A DNA stretch of 64,000 bases from the NCBI RefSeq assembly GCF_017377795.1, contig NZ_JAFRDR010000002.1, positions 186,001 through 250,000 on the forward strand. The letters are read 5' to 3'. This DNA comes from Williamsia soli. Lineage in GTDB: Bacteria; Actinomycetota; Actinomycetes; Mycobacteriales; Mycobacteriaceae. The notes under the pieces were generated by a model, which was not told the origin of the DNA, did no database searches, and saw nothing but the letters and a program-made list of their open reading frames with translations. The position numbers and the translations under genes are program-made. Shown here one piece after another: positions 33,455 through 41,480 of the stretch (its first letter is position 1; every line of letters starts with the position of its first letter).

Positions 33455-35080
33455 ATGCTCAGCACGATGCAGGACGTTCCGCTGTCGATCGCACAGATTT
33501 TGAGGCACGGGAGCACGGTACATCGCGGAGCGACGGTCACGACCTGGACCGATTCGGGTCCACAGCACCGGACCTACGCGGAGGTGGGTCAGCGCTGCGG
33601 AGCGTTGGCGCATGCTCTACGGGGGTTGGGAGTCACGGGTGACCAGCGCGTGGCAACCTTCATGTGGAACAACGCCGAGCACCTCGAGTGCTACCTCGCG
33701 GTCCCGGCTATGGGCGCGGTACTCCACACTCTCAACATCAGGCTTTTTCCGGAGCAGCTGATTCACGTCGTCAATCACGCGGAAGACCATGTGATCATCG
33801 TGGACCCGTCCCTGATCCCGCTGCTCCAACCCCATCTCCACAAGCTGGGCACCGTCCGGCACGTCGTCGTGACAGGTTCGTCCACGACCGGACTCGACGT
33901 GCCGGAGGGAGTGCAGGTGCACGCGTACGAGACCCTGATCGCCGAGCAGTCGGCTGAGTTCGGGTGGCCCGATGTCGAGGAACGTAGCGCCGCGGCGATG
34001 TGCTACACATCCGGCACGACAGGTGACCCGAAAGGTGTTGTGTATTCGCATCGTTCGATCTACCTGCACTCGATGCAGGTGTGTATGAGTGACGGTCCGA
34101 ACCTCAGGCAAGGTGATCGTGCGCTCGCCGTGGTGCCACAGTTTCACGCCATGGCCTGGGGTTTGCCGTATGCCGCCTTCATGATCGGCGCGTCCCTGAT
34201 CATGCCCGATCGATTCCTGCAACCGAAGCCACTGGCCAGGATCATCGAATCGGAACAGCCGACTCTGGCCGCAGCAGTGCCGACGATATGGCAGGGCCTG
34301 CACCTTCATCTCGAACAGAATCCGCAGGACATCTCATTCATCCGCGAGGTGCTGGTCGGCGGCTCGGCCGTACCTCCTTCATTGATGCACAGCTTCGAAG
34401 ACGATCACCAGGTGACTGTGCTCCATGCCTGGGGGATGACCGAGACATCGCCGCTCGGCTCGGTGGCACGCCCACCGGCTGGCGTCGCCGGAGATGAGAT
34501 GTGGCGATACCGGTACTCGCAGGGCCGCTTTCCCGCTTCGGTGCAGGCGCGGTTGATCGGTGATGACGGCGCCACCATTCCGCACGACGGCCGTGGGGTC
34601 GGCGAACTCGAGGTCCGGGGACCGTGGATCGCCGGGGCGTATTACGGTGTCGCGACCCCGGAGAAGTTCAACGACGGCTGGCTTCGCACCGGGGACGTCG
34701 GATCCATCACTTCGGATGGCTACCTCACGCTGACCGACCGGACCAAGGACATCATCAAATCCGGCGGCGAGTGGATCTCGTCCGTGGATCTCGAGAATGC
34801 GGTGATGGGCCATCCGGCAGTCGCAGAAGCCGCCGTCATCGGCGTACCCGACGAGAAGTGGGACGAGCGACCGCTGGTGGCGGTAGTGCTTCGCCATGAC
34901 AGCACGTCCGTCACAGTCGACGAGCTCAAGGAGTTCCTGACAGACAAGGTCGCGGGCTGGCAGTTGCCCGAGAACTGGGCGCTGATCGACGAAGTGCCCA
35001 AGACCAGTGTCGGCAAGTTCGACAAGAAGCGCCTACGTGCGTCCTACCGGGACGGCGAATTGGACGTGGTCCGGGCCTAG
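33455..35080 (+). CDS. Fatty-acid--CoA ligase (medium/long-chain type)
   Basis: 541 residues of the AMP-forming adenylase superfamily. P-loop CYTSGTTGDPKGVVYSHRS near residue 186, A5 motif AWGMTETSP, A7 LRTGDVGSITSDGYL, A8 IKSGGEWISSVDLEN and A10 TSVGKFDKKRL with the catalytic Lys. ATG 33455 is chosen for its GGAGGCACC ribosome site; an upstream ATG at 33416 lacks one. It activates a carboxylic acid to its CoA ester. It is followed after 14 bp by a nitrilase-family gene, suggesting a shared catabolic operon. Confidence 0.92.
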   Translation: MLSTMQDVPLSIAQILRHGSTVHRGATVTTWTDSGPQHRTYAEVGQRCGALAHALRGLGVTGDQRVATFMWNNAEHLECYLAVPAMGAVLHTLNIRLFPEQLIHVVNHAEDHVIIVDPSLIPLLQPHLHKLGTVRHVVVTGSSTTGLDVPEGVQVHAYETLIAEQSAEFGWPDVEERSAAAMCYTSGTTGDPKGVVYSHRSIYLHSMQVCMSDGPNLRQGDRALAVVPQFHAMAWGLPYAAFMIGASLIMPDRFLQPKPLARIIESEQPTLAAAVPTIWQGLHLHLEQNPQDISFIREVLVGGSAVPPSLMHSFEDDHQVTVLHAWGMTETSPLGSVARPPAGVAGDEMWRYRYSQGRFPASVQARLIGDDGATIPHDGRGVGELEVRGPWIAGAYYGVATPEKFNDGWLRTGDVGSITSDGYLTLTDRTKDIIKSGGEWISSVDLENAVMGHPAVAEAAVIGVPDEKWDERPLVAVVLRHDSTSVTVDELKEFLTDKVAGWQLPENWALIDEVPKTSVGKFDKKRLRASYRDGELDVVRA

Positions 35081-35094
35081 ACCCGGGACACTTC

Positions 35095-35823
35095 ATGACA
35101 GCGCGATCTCCGACGTTGCGGGTGGCCGCGGCGCAACCCGTCACTGTCGCAGGTGACGTCGCGGCAAATGCGCTCGCTCACTTCGAGGCTGTCCGGCGTT
35201 GTGCAGCAAGGCTTGTCGTGTTCCCGGAGATGTTGCTGACCGGATACAGCATGGATGTCACGAGTGTCGAGGTCGACGATCCAGCGCTCGATCCTCTCGT
35301 CGACGCCTGTCGGAACGCGGGATCGGTCGCACTGGTCGGCGCCGCTGTCCGGTACAGATCGGGACGGGCCATCGGCGTGCTCGCGGTGAGTGAGGGCGGT
35401 GTAGAGATCGTCTACCGTAAGATGACTCTCGGGAACGAAGAAGCCCGGGTGTACGCCCCTGGCACGACGGCGGCCGTGGTCGAGATCGAGGGCTGGCAAG
35501 TTGGTCTCGGGGTATGCAAGGACACCCGCGACGACGATCACCTGACCGCCACGATCGAGGAAGCGATCGACCTGTATGTCGCCGGCCTCGTGCACCGGCC
35601 AGACGAGGTGGCCGAGTTCGACGTCCGTGCGCGGCGCATCGCTGATCTGGCCGCGGTCCCGGTTGTATTCGCTGGATTCGCCGGTCCGACCGGTGGGGGA
35701 TATACGCAGACATCTGGGGGGTCGGCTGTGTGGGATGCGAATGGTGCACGTCTGGTGCGGGCGGGTCACCAACCCGGATTCAGCGTCGTCGCTGACCTCA
35801 CGGCCCGCGGTGCGATCAGATGA
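35095..35823 (+). CDS. Carbon-nitrogen hydrolase (nitrilase superfamily)
   Basis: 242 residues with the complete catalytic triad: E45 in VVFPEMLLTG, K109 in VYRKMTL and C141 in GLGVCKDTR. It hydrolyses an amide or nitrile-type C-N bond in the cytosol. It is slightly shorter than typical (~260-280). It follows the FadD ligase after 14 bp and probably releases a carboxylate or ammonia within the same pathway. Confidence 0.88.
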   Translation: MTARSPTLRVAAAQPVTVAGDVAANALAHFEAVRRCAARLVVFPEMLLTGYSMDVTSVEVDDPALDPLVDACRNAGSVALVGAAVRYRSGRAIGVLAVSEGGVEIVYRKMTLGNEEARVYAPGTTAAVVEIEGWQVGLGVCKDTRDDDHLTATIEEAIDLYVAGLVHRPDEVAEFDVRARRIADLAAVPVVFAGFAGPTGGGYTQTSGGSAVWDANGARLVRAGHQPGFSVVADLTARGAIR

Positions 35824-35860
35824 TCGTCGCGCGCACCCGGCGCGATTGCTCCGGATGCGA

Positions 35861-36205
35861 TCACTGATTCTCGGCGGCGTTCTTGGCGTGGAAGCGCGCC
35901 TTCTTCTGGCGATTCCCGCATGTGTTCATATCGCACCATTTGCGGCTACGGCTCTGGCTCGTGTCGAAGAAAGCGGCTCGGCATGTCGGCGATGCGCACA
36001 GAGCCAGTTTTCCGTCCCGCTCGCCCGCGACGATGCTGATCGCGTCGGCGGACGTGGTCAGATCGTCTCCGATCGCCGCCGCGGTCGCGGTTGCGTGAAT
36101 AGCTTCCCTGAGTTCCCAGGCGAGGTCTAGTTGCGAGGCGCCCTCGGCCCGATCGACGCGGAGCGTCGAGCTCAGATGCCGTCGAGCTACTTCTCTGGCG
36201 GCCAA
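35861..36205 (-). CDS. CGNR zinc-finger protein, N-terminally shortened
   Basis: About 114 residues ending in the CGNR zinc finger: LCASPTCRAAFFD, then RKWCDMNTCGNRQKKARFH, with four cysteines (C-x4-C and C-x4-C). The usual preceding domain of ~120-140 residues is mostly missing; only a remnant with ELREAIHATA remains. The start is uncertain because the frame overlaps the 3' end of the TetR gene by 19 bp. It may be a regulator remnant or a genuine short DNA-binding protein, transcribed with the TetR gene. Confidence 0.6.
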   Translation of the reverse strand: MAAREVARRHLSSTLRVDRAEGASQLDLAWELREAIHATATAAAIGDDLTTSADAISIVAGERDGKLALCASPTCRAAFFDTSQSRSRKWCDMNTCGNRQKKARFHAKNAAENQ

Positions 36206-36789
36206 CGGTCGGTGATCATCTCGGTCATCTCGTTCACCCAGGTCTCGTCGAGGGCTGCATCTCGACGGATGAGGATGCGGAAAATTGCCGTGCCCGCGAC
36301 CACCTCGGCGAGCATCGGCAGGTGGTCGTCCTCGCGGCGCTCCTGGCCGAACCGGGACTCGAATGCCGTCAGGTTCCCGCCCAGCCGGGCGATCATCATA
36401 TTGTGGAGTTCCGGGTCGGCAACGGTGTCAGCGATCAGGCCCGGTAGGGCCAACCGCACCTCGGGCCGATCGAAGATCACCCGGACAGTCTCGACCAAAC
36501 CCCTTATCTCAGTGCGGATGTCACCGGAACCGTCCGGCGTGGGAATGGTTTCGGCGAACAACACCGCTTCGTGAACGAGTTGAGCCTTGCCGGACCACCT
36601 CCGGTAGATCGCCGCTGTGGTCGTTCCGGCGCGCGCTGCGATCGCCGACAGCGACAACGCGGAGTAGCCCGTCTCGAGGATCAGTTCGCGAGTGGCCGCA
36701 ATGATCGCGGAATCGATCCTGCCGTCGCGTGGCCGCCCCGGCGCGGACTGCGCAGACCTCTTGCCTTCGTTGCGGCTTTCTGCTGTCAT
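36187..36789 (-). CDS. TetR family regulator
   Basis: 200 residues with the HTH at about 40-65 (YSALSLSAIAARAGTTTAAIYRRWSGKAQLV). A long C-terminal TetR_C domain follows. It is divergent from the unknown-F420-RPH-like gene series starting at 36839, with a spaced palindrome between the starts that is the probable operator. It is likely to repress that series and itself. Confidence 0.92.
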   Translation of the reverse strand: MTAESRNEGKRSAQSAPGRPRDGRIDSAIIAATRELILETGYSALSLSAIAARAGTTTAAIYRRWSGKAQLVHEAVLFAETIPTPDGSGDIRTEIRGLVETVRVIFDRPEVRLALPGLIADTVADPELHNMMIARLGGNLTAFESRFGQERREDDHLPMLAEVVAGTAIFRILIRRDAALDETWVNEMTEMITDRWPPEK

Positions 36790-36806
36790 GACTTCAGCAT
36801 AGTTCC

Positions 36807-36826
36807 AATACAGTGTGCATCGTATT
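36807..36826. promoter_or_regulatory. 20-bp spaced palindrome, candidate TetR operator
   Basis: The sequence fits AATACnnTGnnCAnnGTATT with all specified positions symmetric. It lies 18 bp upstream of the TetR start and 13 bp upstream of the GTG of the divergent gene, so it covers both promoters or leaders. This position is typical of TetR autoregulation. Confidence 0.6.
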
Positions 36827-36838
36827 TGAGGGAGAGCT

Positions 36839-37954
36839 GTGAACCTGAGCCCGCTCGACGAGTTTCCAATCCATCAGACGCCGGCGCCGCTGACCTGGCC
36901 GGCCACCTCCGATCGAAACTTCTACGACCGCTCGTACTTCAATGTGCTCGACCGAGGCGGCCGCTTCATGGCGCTGACCGGGATCGGCTACTACCCGCGC
37001 CTCGGCGTCAAAGACGCCTACTTCGTCGTCCGTCGCGGGGACACGCAGACCGCAGTACACCTGAGTGACGCCATCGACGACGACCGCCTTCATCAGAACG
37101 TCAACGGTTACCGTCTCGACGTCATCGAGCCTCTGCAGCAGATGCACCTGACGCTGGCAAAGACCGAGGGTATATCTGCGGACCTCACCTGGCGCGGCCT
37201 GTTTCCCGCTGCACTGGAGAAGCCGCACGAGATGCTCACCGAGCGGCGAGTGACACTGCAGGCGAGCCGATTCGCCCAGGTCGGCTCGTGGCAGGGCTGG
37301 ATCGATGTCGACGGCGAACGGCTGGAAGTCGACCATGACAGCAGTGTGGCGAGCCGCGACCGCTCATGGGGGATCCGACCTGTCGGTGAGGCCGAGCCTG
37401 CCGGTCGGCCGGATGCCGCATTCCGCGGGATGTGGTGGCTCTACCTACCGCTGGCTTTTGACGACTACCAACTGTTCTTGATCCTGCAAGAAGATCCCGA
37501 CGGCCACCGTAGCCTCTATGACTGCACACGCCGCTGGAGAGACGGCCGCGTCGAACAGCTCGACGGCGTGCGCGCCACCATCGACTACGCACCCGGAACG
37601 AGGATTCCACGAGGCGCCCATGTGGACTTCATGAACCGTGCAGGGGATCGGATCTCGTTGGACGTCAAATCGAGGTTGTTTGCGCCCATTGCTTTCGGAT
37701 CGGGCTACGGTGGCGACTCCTCGTGGGCACACGGCAGCTGGAAGGGCGGTCCGTTCGCCGAACGAGTCAGCTTCGACCTGACGGACCCGGAGGTCATGGC
37801 CCGAGCCCCGTTCAGTCTCATCGACCATATCGGCGAGGCCGTATGCACTGAAGCCGACGGAACGGTCAGCAAGGGCGCGGGTCTGTTCGAGCATGGCGTG
37901 ATCGGCCCACACCACCCGTCGGGTTTCTCCGACTGGACCGACGTGGCCAATTAG
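36839..37954 (+). CDS. Conserved protein of unknown function, lipocalin/AttH-like (predicted beta-rich)
   Basis: 371 residues, soluble, rich in Trp, Tyr and Asp and with many predicted beta strands: DRSYFNVLDRGGRFMALTG, GWIDVDGERLEVD, RDRSWGIRPVG and MWWLYLPLAFDDYQLFL. The RDRSWGIR block resembles sequences in carotenoid-hydratase (CrtC)/AttH-like lipocalin proteins, but I cannot assign a reaction. GTG 36839 has a GAGGGAGAGC ribosome site. It is first in a series with the F420-dependent oxidoreductase (9 bp later) and RPH-like gene, under the TetR gene 36187. Confidence 0.8.
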   Translation: MNLSPLDEFPIHQTPAPLTWPATSDRNFYDRSYFNVLDRGGRFMALTGIGYYPRLGVKDAYFVVRRGDTQTAVHLSDAIDDDRLHQNVNGYRLDVIEPLQQMHLTLAKTEGISADLTWRGLFPAALEKPHEMLTERRVTLQASRFAQVGSWQGWIDVDGERLEVDHDSSVASRDRSWGIRPVGEAEPAGRPDAAFRGMWWLYLPLAFDDYQLFLILQEDPDGHRSLYDCTRRWRDGRVEQLDGVRATIDYAPGTRIPRGAHVDFMNRAGDRISLDVKSRLFAPIAFGSGYGGDSSWAHGSWKGGPFAERVSFDLTDPEVMARAPFSLIDHIGEAVCTEADGTVSKGAGLFEHGVIGPHHPSGFSDWTDVAN

Positions 37955-37963
37955 GCGCGGGGC

Positions 37964-38962
37964 GTGAAGATCATGACAGCGCTGTTCGGCCCCACCGATG
38001 CGGTCGAACGCGCAGAAGTACTCAAAGAAGCCGGCGCATCCGGAGTGTTCACATTCGAAGGACCGTTCGACGTCTTCACGCCGCTGGTGCTGGCGTCGTC
38101 CGTGAAGGGTCTCGACGTCATGTCAAATGTCGCGATCGCGTTTCCCCGCAACCCTATTCAGCTCGCACATCAAGCCAACGATCTGCAACTGCTGAGCGAA
38201 GGGCGATTCATCCTGGGGCTGGGCACGCAGGTACGCGCGCAGATCGAGAAGCGCTACGGGGCGGAGTTCGATCGTCCGGTGGCCCGGATGAAAGAGATGG
38301 TGGGAGCCTTGCGGGCGATCTTCGCCACGTGGAATGAGGGGCAGCGTCTGGACTTCCGCGGCGAGTACTACCGGCACACCTTGATGACACCCACCTTCGT
38401 ACCCGGGCCGAATCCATTCGGGCCGCCGCCGATCTATCTCGGCGCGCTCGGGCCTCGGTTGACCAAAGCCACGGCCGAAGTGGCCGACGGTCTGTTGGTG
38501 ATGCCGTTCGGGACGAAGCGGTTCCTGCACGAGACGACGCTCCCTGCCGTTCGGGACGGACTGTCTGCGGCCGGCCGCAGCGAAGATGACTTCGAAGTGG
38601 TGCCTGAGATCATCGTGTCGGTCGGCACCGGGCGCGACGACGACCACGCCTCAACTCGGATGTTGCTGGCGTTCTACGGCTCCACCCCGGCCTACCGGCC
38701 GGTGCTCGACGCCCACGGCTGGGGTGATCTGCAACCTGAACTCAATGCCATGTCCAAGCAGGGCCGTTGGAAGGAGATGGCCGGCTTGATCGACGACGAC
38801 ATCCTGCACACCATCGCCGCGTGCGGAACTCCGGCTGAGGTGGCCTCCCACATCCGCGATCGCGTCGACGGGGTATCGGACCGGATCTGCCTCTATCAAC
38901 CCAGTCCCATCGACGTCGGGGCACTCGCCGAAATCGTGGACGCGTTGGGAGAGAAGTCATGA
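37964..38962 (+). CDS. F420-type luciferase-like (LLM) oxidoreductase, TIGR03617-like
   Basis: 332 residues of the luciferase-like TIM-barrel family: GASGVFTFEGPFDVFTPL at the start, VAIAFPRNPIQLAHQANDLQLLSEGRFILGLGTQ in the cofactor region and PPIYLGALGPRLTKATAEVADGLLV further on. Members use coenzyme F420, rarely FMN, to oxidise or reduce alcohols, ketones or enones. GTG 37964 is the start. The last base quartet ATGA overlaps the start of the RPH-like gene, so they are translationally coupled. Confidence 0.88.
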   Translation: MKIMTALFGPTDAVERAEVLKEAGASGVFTFEGPFDVFTPLVLASSVKGLDVMSNVAIAFPRNPIQLAHQANDLQLLSEGRFILGLGTQVRAQIEKRYGAEFDRPVARMKEMVGALRAIFATWNEGQRLDFRGEYYRHTLMTPTFVPGPNPFGPPPIYLGALGPRLTKATAEVADGLLVMPFGTKRFLHETTLPAVRDGLSAAGRSEDDFEVVPEIIVSVGTGRDDDHASTRMLLAFYGSTPAYRPVLDAHGWGDLQPELNAMSKQGRWKEMAGLIDDDILHTIAACGTPAEVASHIRDRVDGVSDRICLYQPSPIDVGALAEIVDALGEKS

Positions 38963-41337
38963 TGCTGACGACCATCGAGTTCGACGAGGTCGGTGACGAA
39001 AGCTACGGTGGCAAAGCGGCCGGGCTCGCCCGGCTGCGTCGCCTCGGACTTCCTGTTCCGATGGGATTCGTGATCCGTGATGCCTCGGCCCAGGTCTCCG
39101 TCGACGACGTGGAGAAGTGCTTCTCCCGAATGGCAGCACTCGGAGCAACTCCAGTGGCTGTCAGGTCTTCGGCAGTCGGTGAAGATGGTGACGATCAATC
39201 CTTCGCCGGGCAATACGACACCGTGCTCGGTGTGGACTCCGTCGATGACTTCGTCCGAGCCGTACGCGCGTGCGCCGCCTCTGTGCACTCTCGGCGAGTC
39301 TCGTCGTACAGCGGACACCCCACTGCCACCATGCATCTGGTGGTCCAGCAGATGGTGGACGCGCGCGCCGCCGGGGTGGTGTTCACCGCGGATCCGGCCA
39401 CCGGCCGGCGCGACCTCATGGTCATCGACGCCATTCCCGGGCTCGGCGAAGCGCTCGTAGACGGCACCGCGTCCCCGGATCATCTCGTCCTCGATATCCA
39501 CGGCAGCCCCGCTGTCCGCGAGGTCGGTGAAACACCGGTGTTGTCGACCGACGAGATCGCCGACATTCGGTCCGGGGCCTTGCGTGCTGCGGAACACTGG
39601 GGCAGGCCCATGGACCTCGAGTGGGCGATCGACCAATCCGGGACACTGTGGTGGCTGCAGGCCCGTCCGATCACCACCCTGCCCGGGGATCTGAACGAGA
39701 TGGATTCGCCTCTCGCGGGCGAAGATCACGTCTACACGCGCTGCAACATCGGAGAGATGATGCCGGGGGCATTCTGTCCGTTGACCGCATCGGTGTCCGG
39801 CTTCGCCATCGACTACGCGATGCAGATGACCCAGGTGGTGGCGCGGGCGCAGCGGAGTTATCAGAAGCCATGGCTACAGGTCGGCTACTTCCAAGGACAC
39901 ATGTTTCTGAACATGACCGAGGGGACAGGACTGAGCTCAGGCCTCCTCGGCAACTCTTTGGAGCAGTTCTCGATGTCGATCTGCGGTCGGGTTGTCGATG
40001 AGCTGAAGCCAAAACCGCCCAAGCCGTTCCTTGCGAAGCTGATCAACACGGTTCGGCTCAGCACGTATGCACTGTCGGCCGGACCCGCGATTCGGCGCCT
40101 GGAGGGCCAGATCGCAGAGTTCCACATCCCGACCGGTGACAATCCGACAGTTGTATTGCAGGAGTTGGAATCTGGTGTCGAGCGGTACTGCGACATCACC
40201 CTGACTCACGTGCGGTCTTCGTCGCGCGCGGCGGTTGCGGCCAACATCCTCGAAAGCGTCTTGATGAAACAGGCGATCAAGGCCGGACGTTCGGAGGACG
40301 AAGGGCGAGCCGACGCAACCCGGCTCATGGCCGGCGCATCCGAGGTCGAGAGTGCCCTCATGCTCGAAGAGCTGGACGCGGTGGTACACGCCGTGGCCGC
40401 TGATCCGGTAGCGGCCGAGATGTTCTTGGCCGCGGACCCGGGCACCGCCATCTCCGGTGTGCGAACCTCCGGCGGATCGATCGGTCAAGCGTTGGAGCAG
40501 TTCCTCGATCGTCACGGCCACCGCGGGTACCGCGAACTGTGCATGCGTGACCCATCCTGGGCGGAGGATCCAGAAGGACTCGGTGCCATGATGCAGGTGA
40601 TGGTGCGGTCGGCGCTCGATCCAGCTGCGAGCAGGCCGACCAGCAACGATGTCGAGGCAGCCACCTCGTCTACCGTCAGGCTTCTTGCACGAATGGCGCA
40701 GGGAGGCGCCCGCGGGCGCGAGGAGACGAAGTCGAAGATGGCGCTGATGGCGCACTCGCTCAAGCTGGGCTACCAGCACCTCGGAGAGGTGCTGGCGAAG
40801 GCCGGACGACTGCCTGATCCAGATCTGGTGTTTTTCTTCGATCGCGCAGAACTGATCCGCATTGTCGGTTCGGACGACGTCACCGAACTCGTCCAGATCG
40901 CCGTGAAGCGGCGCGAGGCGTTGGCATTCCAGAGCTCGCTCGAGTTCGCCGATGTTTCGGTCGGACGGCCCACCCCGTTGATCGCCCGTCCGCACCTCAG
41001 TGTCACCGGCGACGATATCGTCGGCCGGCCCGCCAGCCGCGGCTCCGTGGAAGGCGTTGTGCGCGTAGCGAAGTCGATTGTCGACGCGCGCGATGTGCAG
41101 CGTGGTGAAATTCTGGTGGCCCCGGTCACCGACGTGGGGTGGACGCCGTACTTCACGGTCATCGCTGCCCTCGTCACCGATATCGGCAGCTCGGTGTCCC
41201 ACGGTGCTGTGGTGGCGCGCGAGTACGGTCTGCCCTGCGTCGTCAACACCCTGGTGGCCACGCAGGCGCTCAAGACCGGCGATCGAGTTCGCGTGGACGG
41301 TGACCGAGGTGTGATCACGCGTTTGGATCGGCCCTGA
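38959..41337 (+). CDS. PEP-synthase-like / rifampin-phosphotransferase-like enzyme
   Basis: 792 residues in three parts. Residues ~10-235 are the PPDK/PEP-synthase ATP-grasp domain (PVAVRSSAVGEDGDDQSFAGQYDT, then LEWAIDQSGTLWWLQARPI). Residues ~255-690 form the middle substrate-binding domain as in rifampin phosphotransferase, with NIGEMMPGAFCPLTASV. Residues ~705-792 are the swivelling His domain with catalytic H748 in SVSHGAVVAREYGLPCV. The order matches RPH, not true PEP synthase. It should phosphorylate an acceptor using ATP beta-phosphate chemistry. The context (FadD, F420 enzyme) fits phosphorylation of a catabolic hydroxyl substrate as well as drug inactivation. Confidence 0.85.
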   Translation: MMLTTIEFDEVGDESYGGKAAGLARLRRLGLPVPMGFVIRDASAQVSVDDVEKCFSRMAALGATPVAVRSSAVGEDGDDQSFAGQYDTVLGVDSVDDFVRAVRACAASVHSRRVSSYSGHPTATMHLVVQQMVDARAAGVVFTADPATGRRDLMVIDAIPGLGEALVDGTASPDHLVLDIHGSPAVREVGETPVLSTDEIADIRSGALRAAEHWGRPMDLEWAIDQSGTLWWLQARPITTLPGDLNEMDSPLAGEDHVYTRCNIGEMMPGAFCPLTASVSGFAIDYAMQMTQVVARAQRSYQKPWLQVGYFQGHMFLNMTEGTGLSSGLLGNSLEQFSMSICGRVVDELKPKPPKPFLAKLINTVRLSTYALSAGPAIRRLEGQIAEFHIPTGDNPTVVLQELESGVERYCDITLTHVRSSSRAAVAANILESVLMKQAIKAGRSEDEGRADATRLMAGASEVESALMLEELDAVVHAVAADPVAAEMFLAADPGTAISGVRTSGGSIGQALEQFLDRHGHRGYRELCMRDPSWAEDPEGLGAMMQVMVRSALDPAASRPTSNDVEAATSSTVRLLARMAQGGARGREETKSKMALMAHSLKLGYQHLGEVLAKAGRLPDPDLVFFFDRAELIRIVGSDDVTELVQIAVKRREALAFQSSLEFADVSVGRPTPLIARPHLSVTGDDIVGRPASRGSVEGVVRVAKSIVDARDVQRGEILVAPVTDVGWTPYFTVIAALVTDIGSSVSHGAVVAREYGLPCVVNTLVATQALKTGDRVRVDGDRGVITRLDRP

Positions 41338-41480
41338 CCCGTTGTACTGAGCCGTATTTCGATCGAGCAGCACGCGTGATCAGATTCCTGGGCGCATGTC
41401 GACCGCAGCCTCTACAGTGAGACTGAGGTCACAGCAACAGGCTGGGGCCGCCACGTCCGACGACACCAGGGGATACGCCA

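Noticed and set aside
38959-41337. The RPH-like gene as phosphoenolpyruvate synthase
   Set aside because: Its domain order (ATP-grasp, middle domain, His domain at the C-terminus) is that of rifampin phosphotransferase, and the PEP-binding TIM barrel of PEP synthase is absent.
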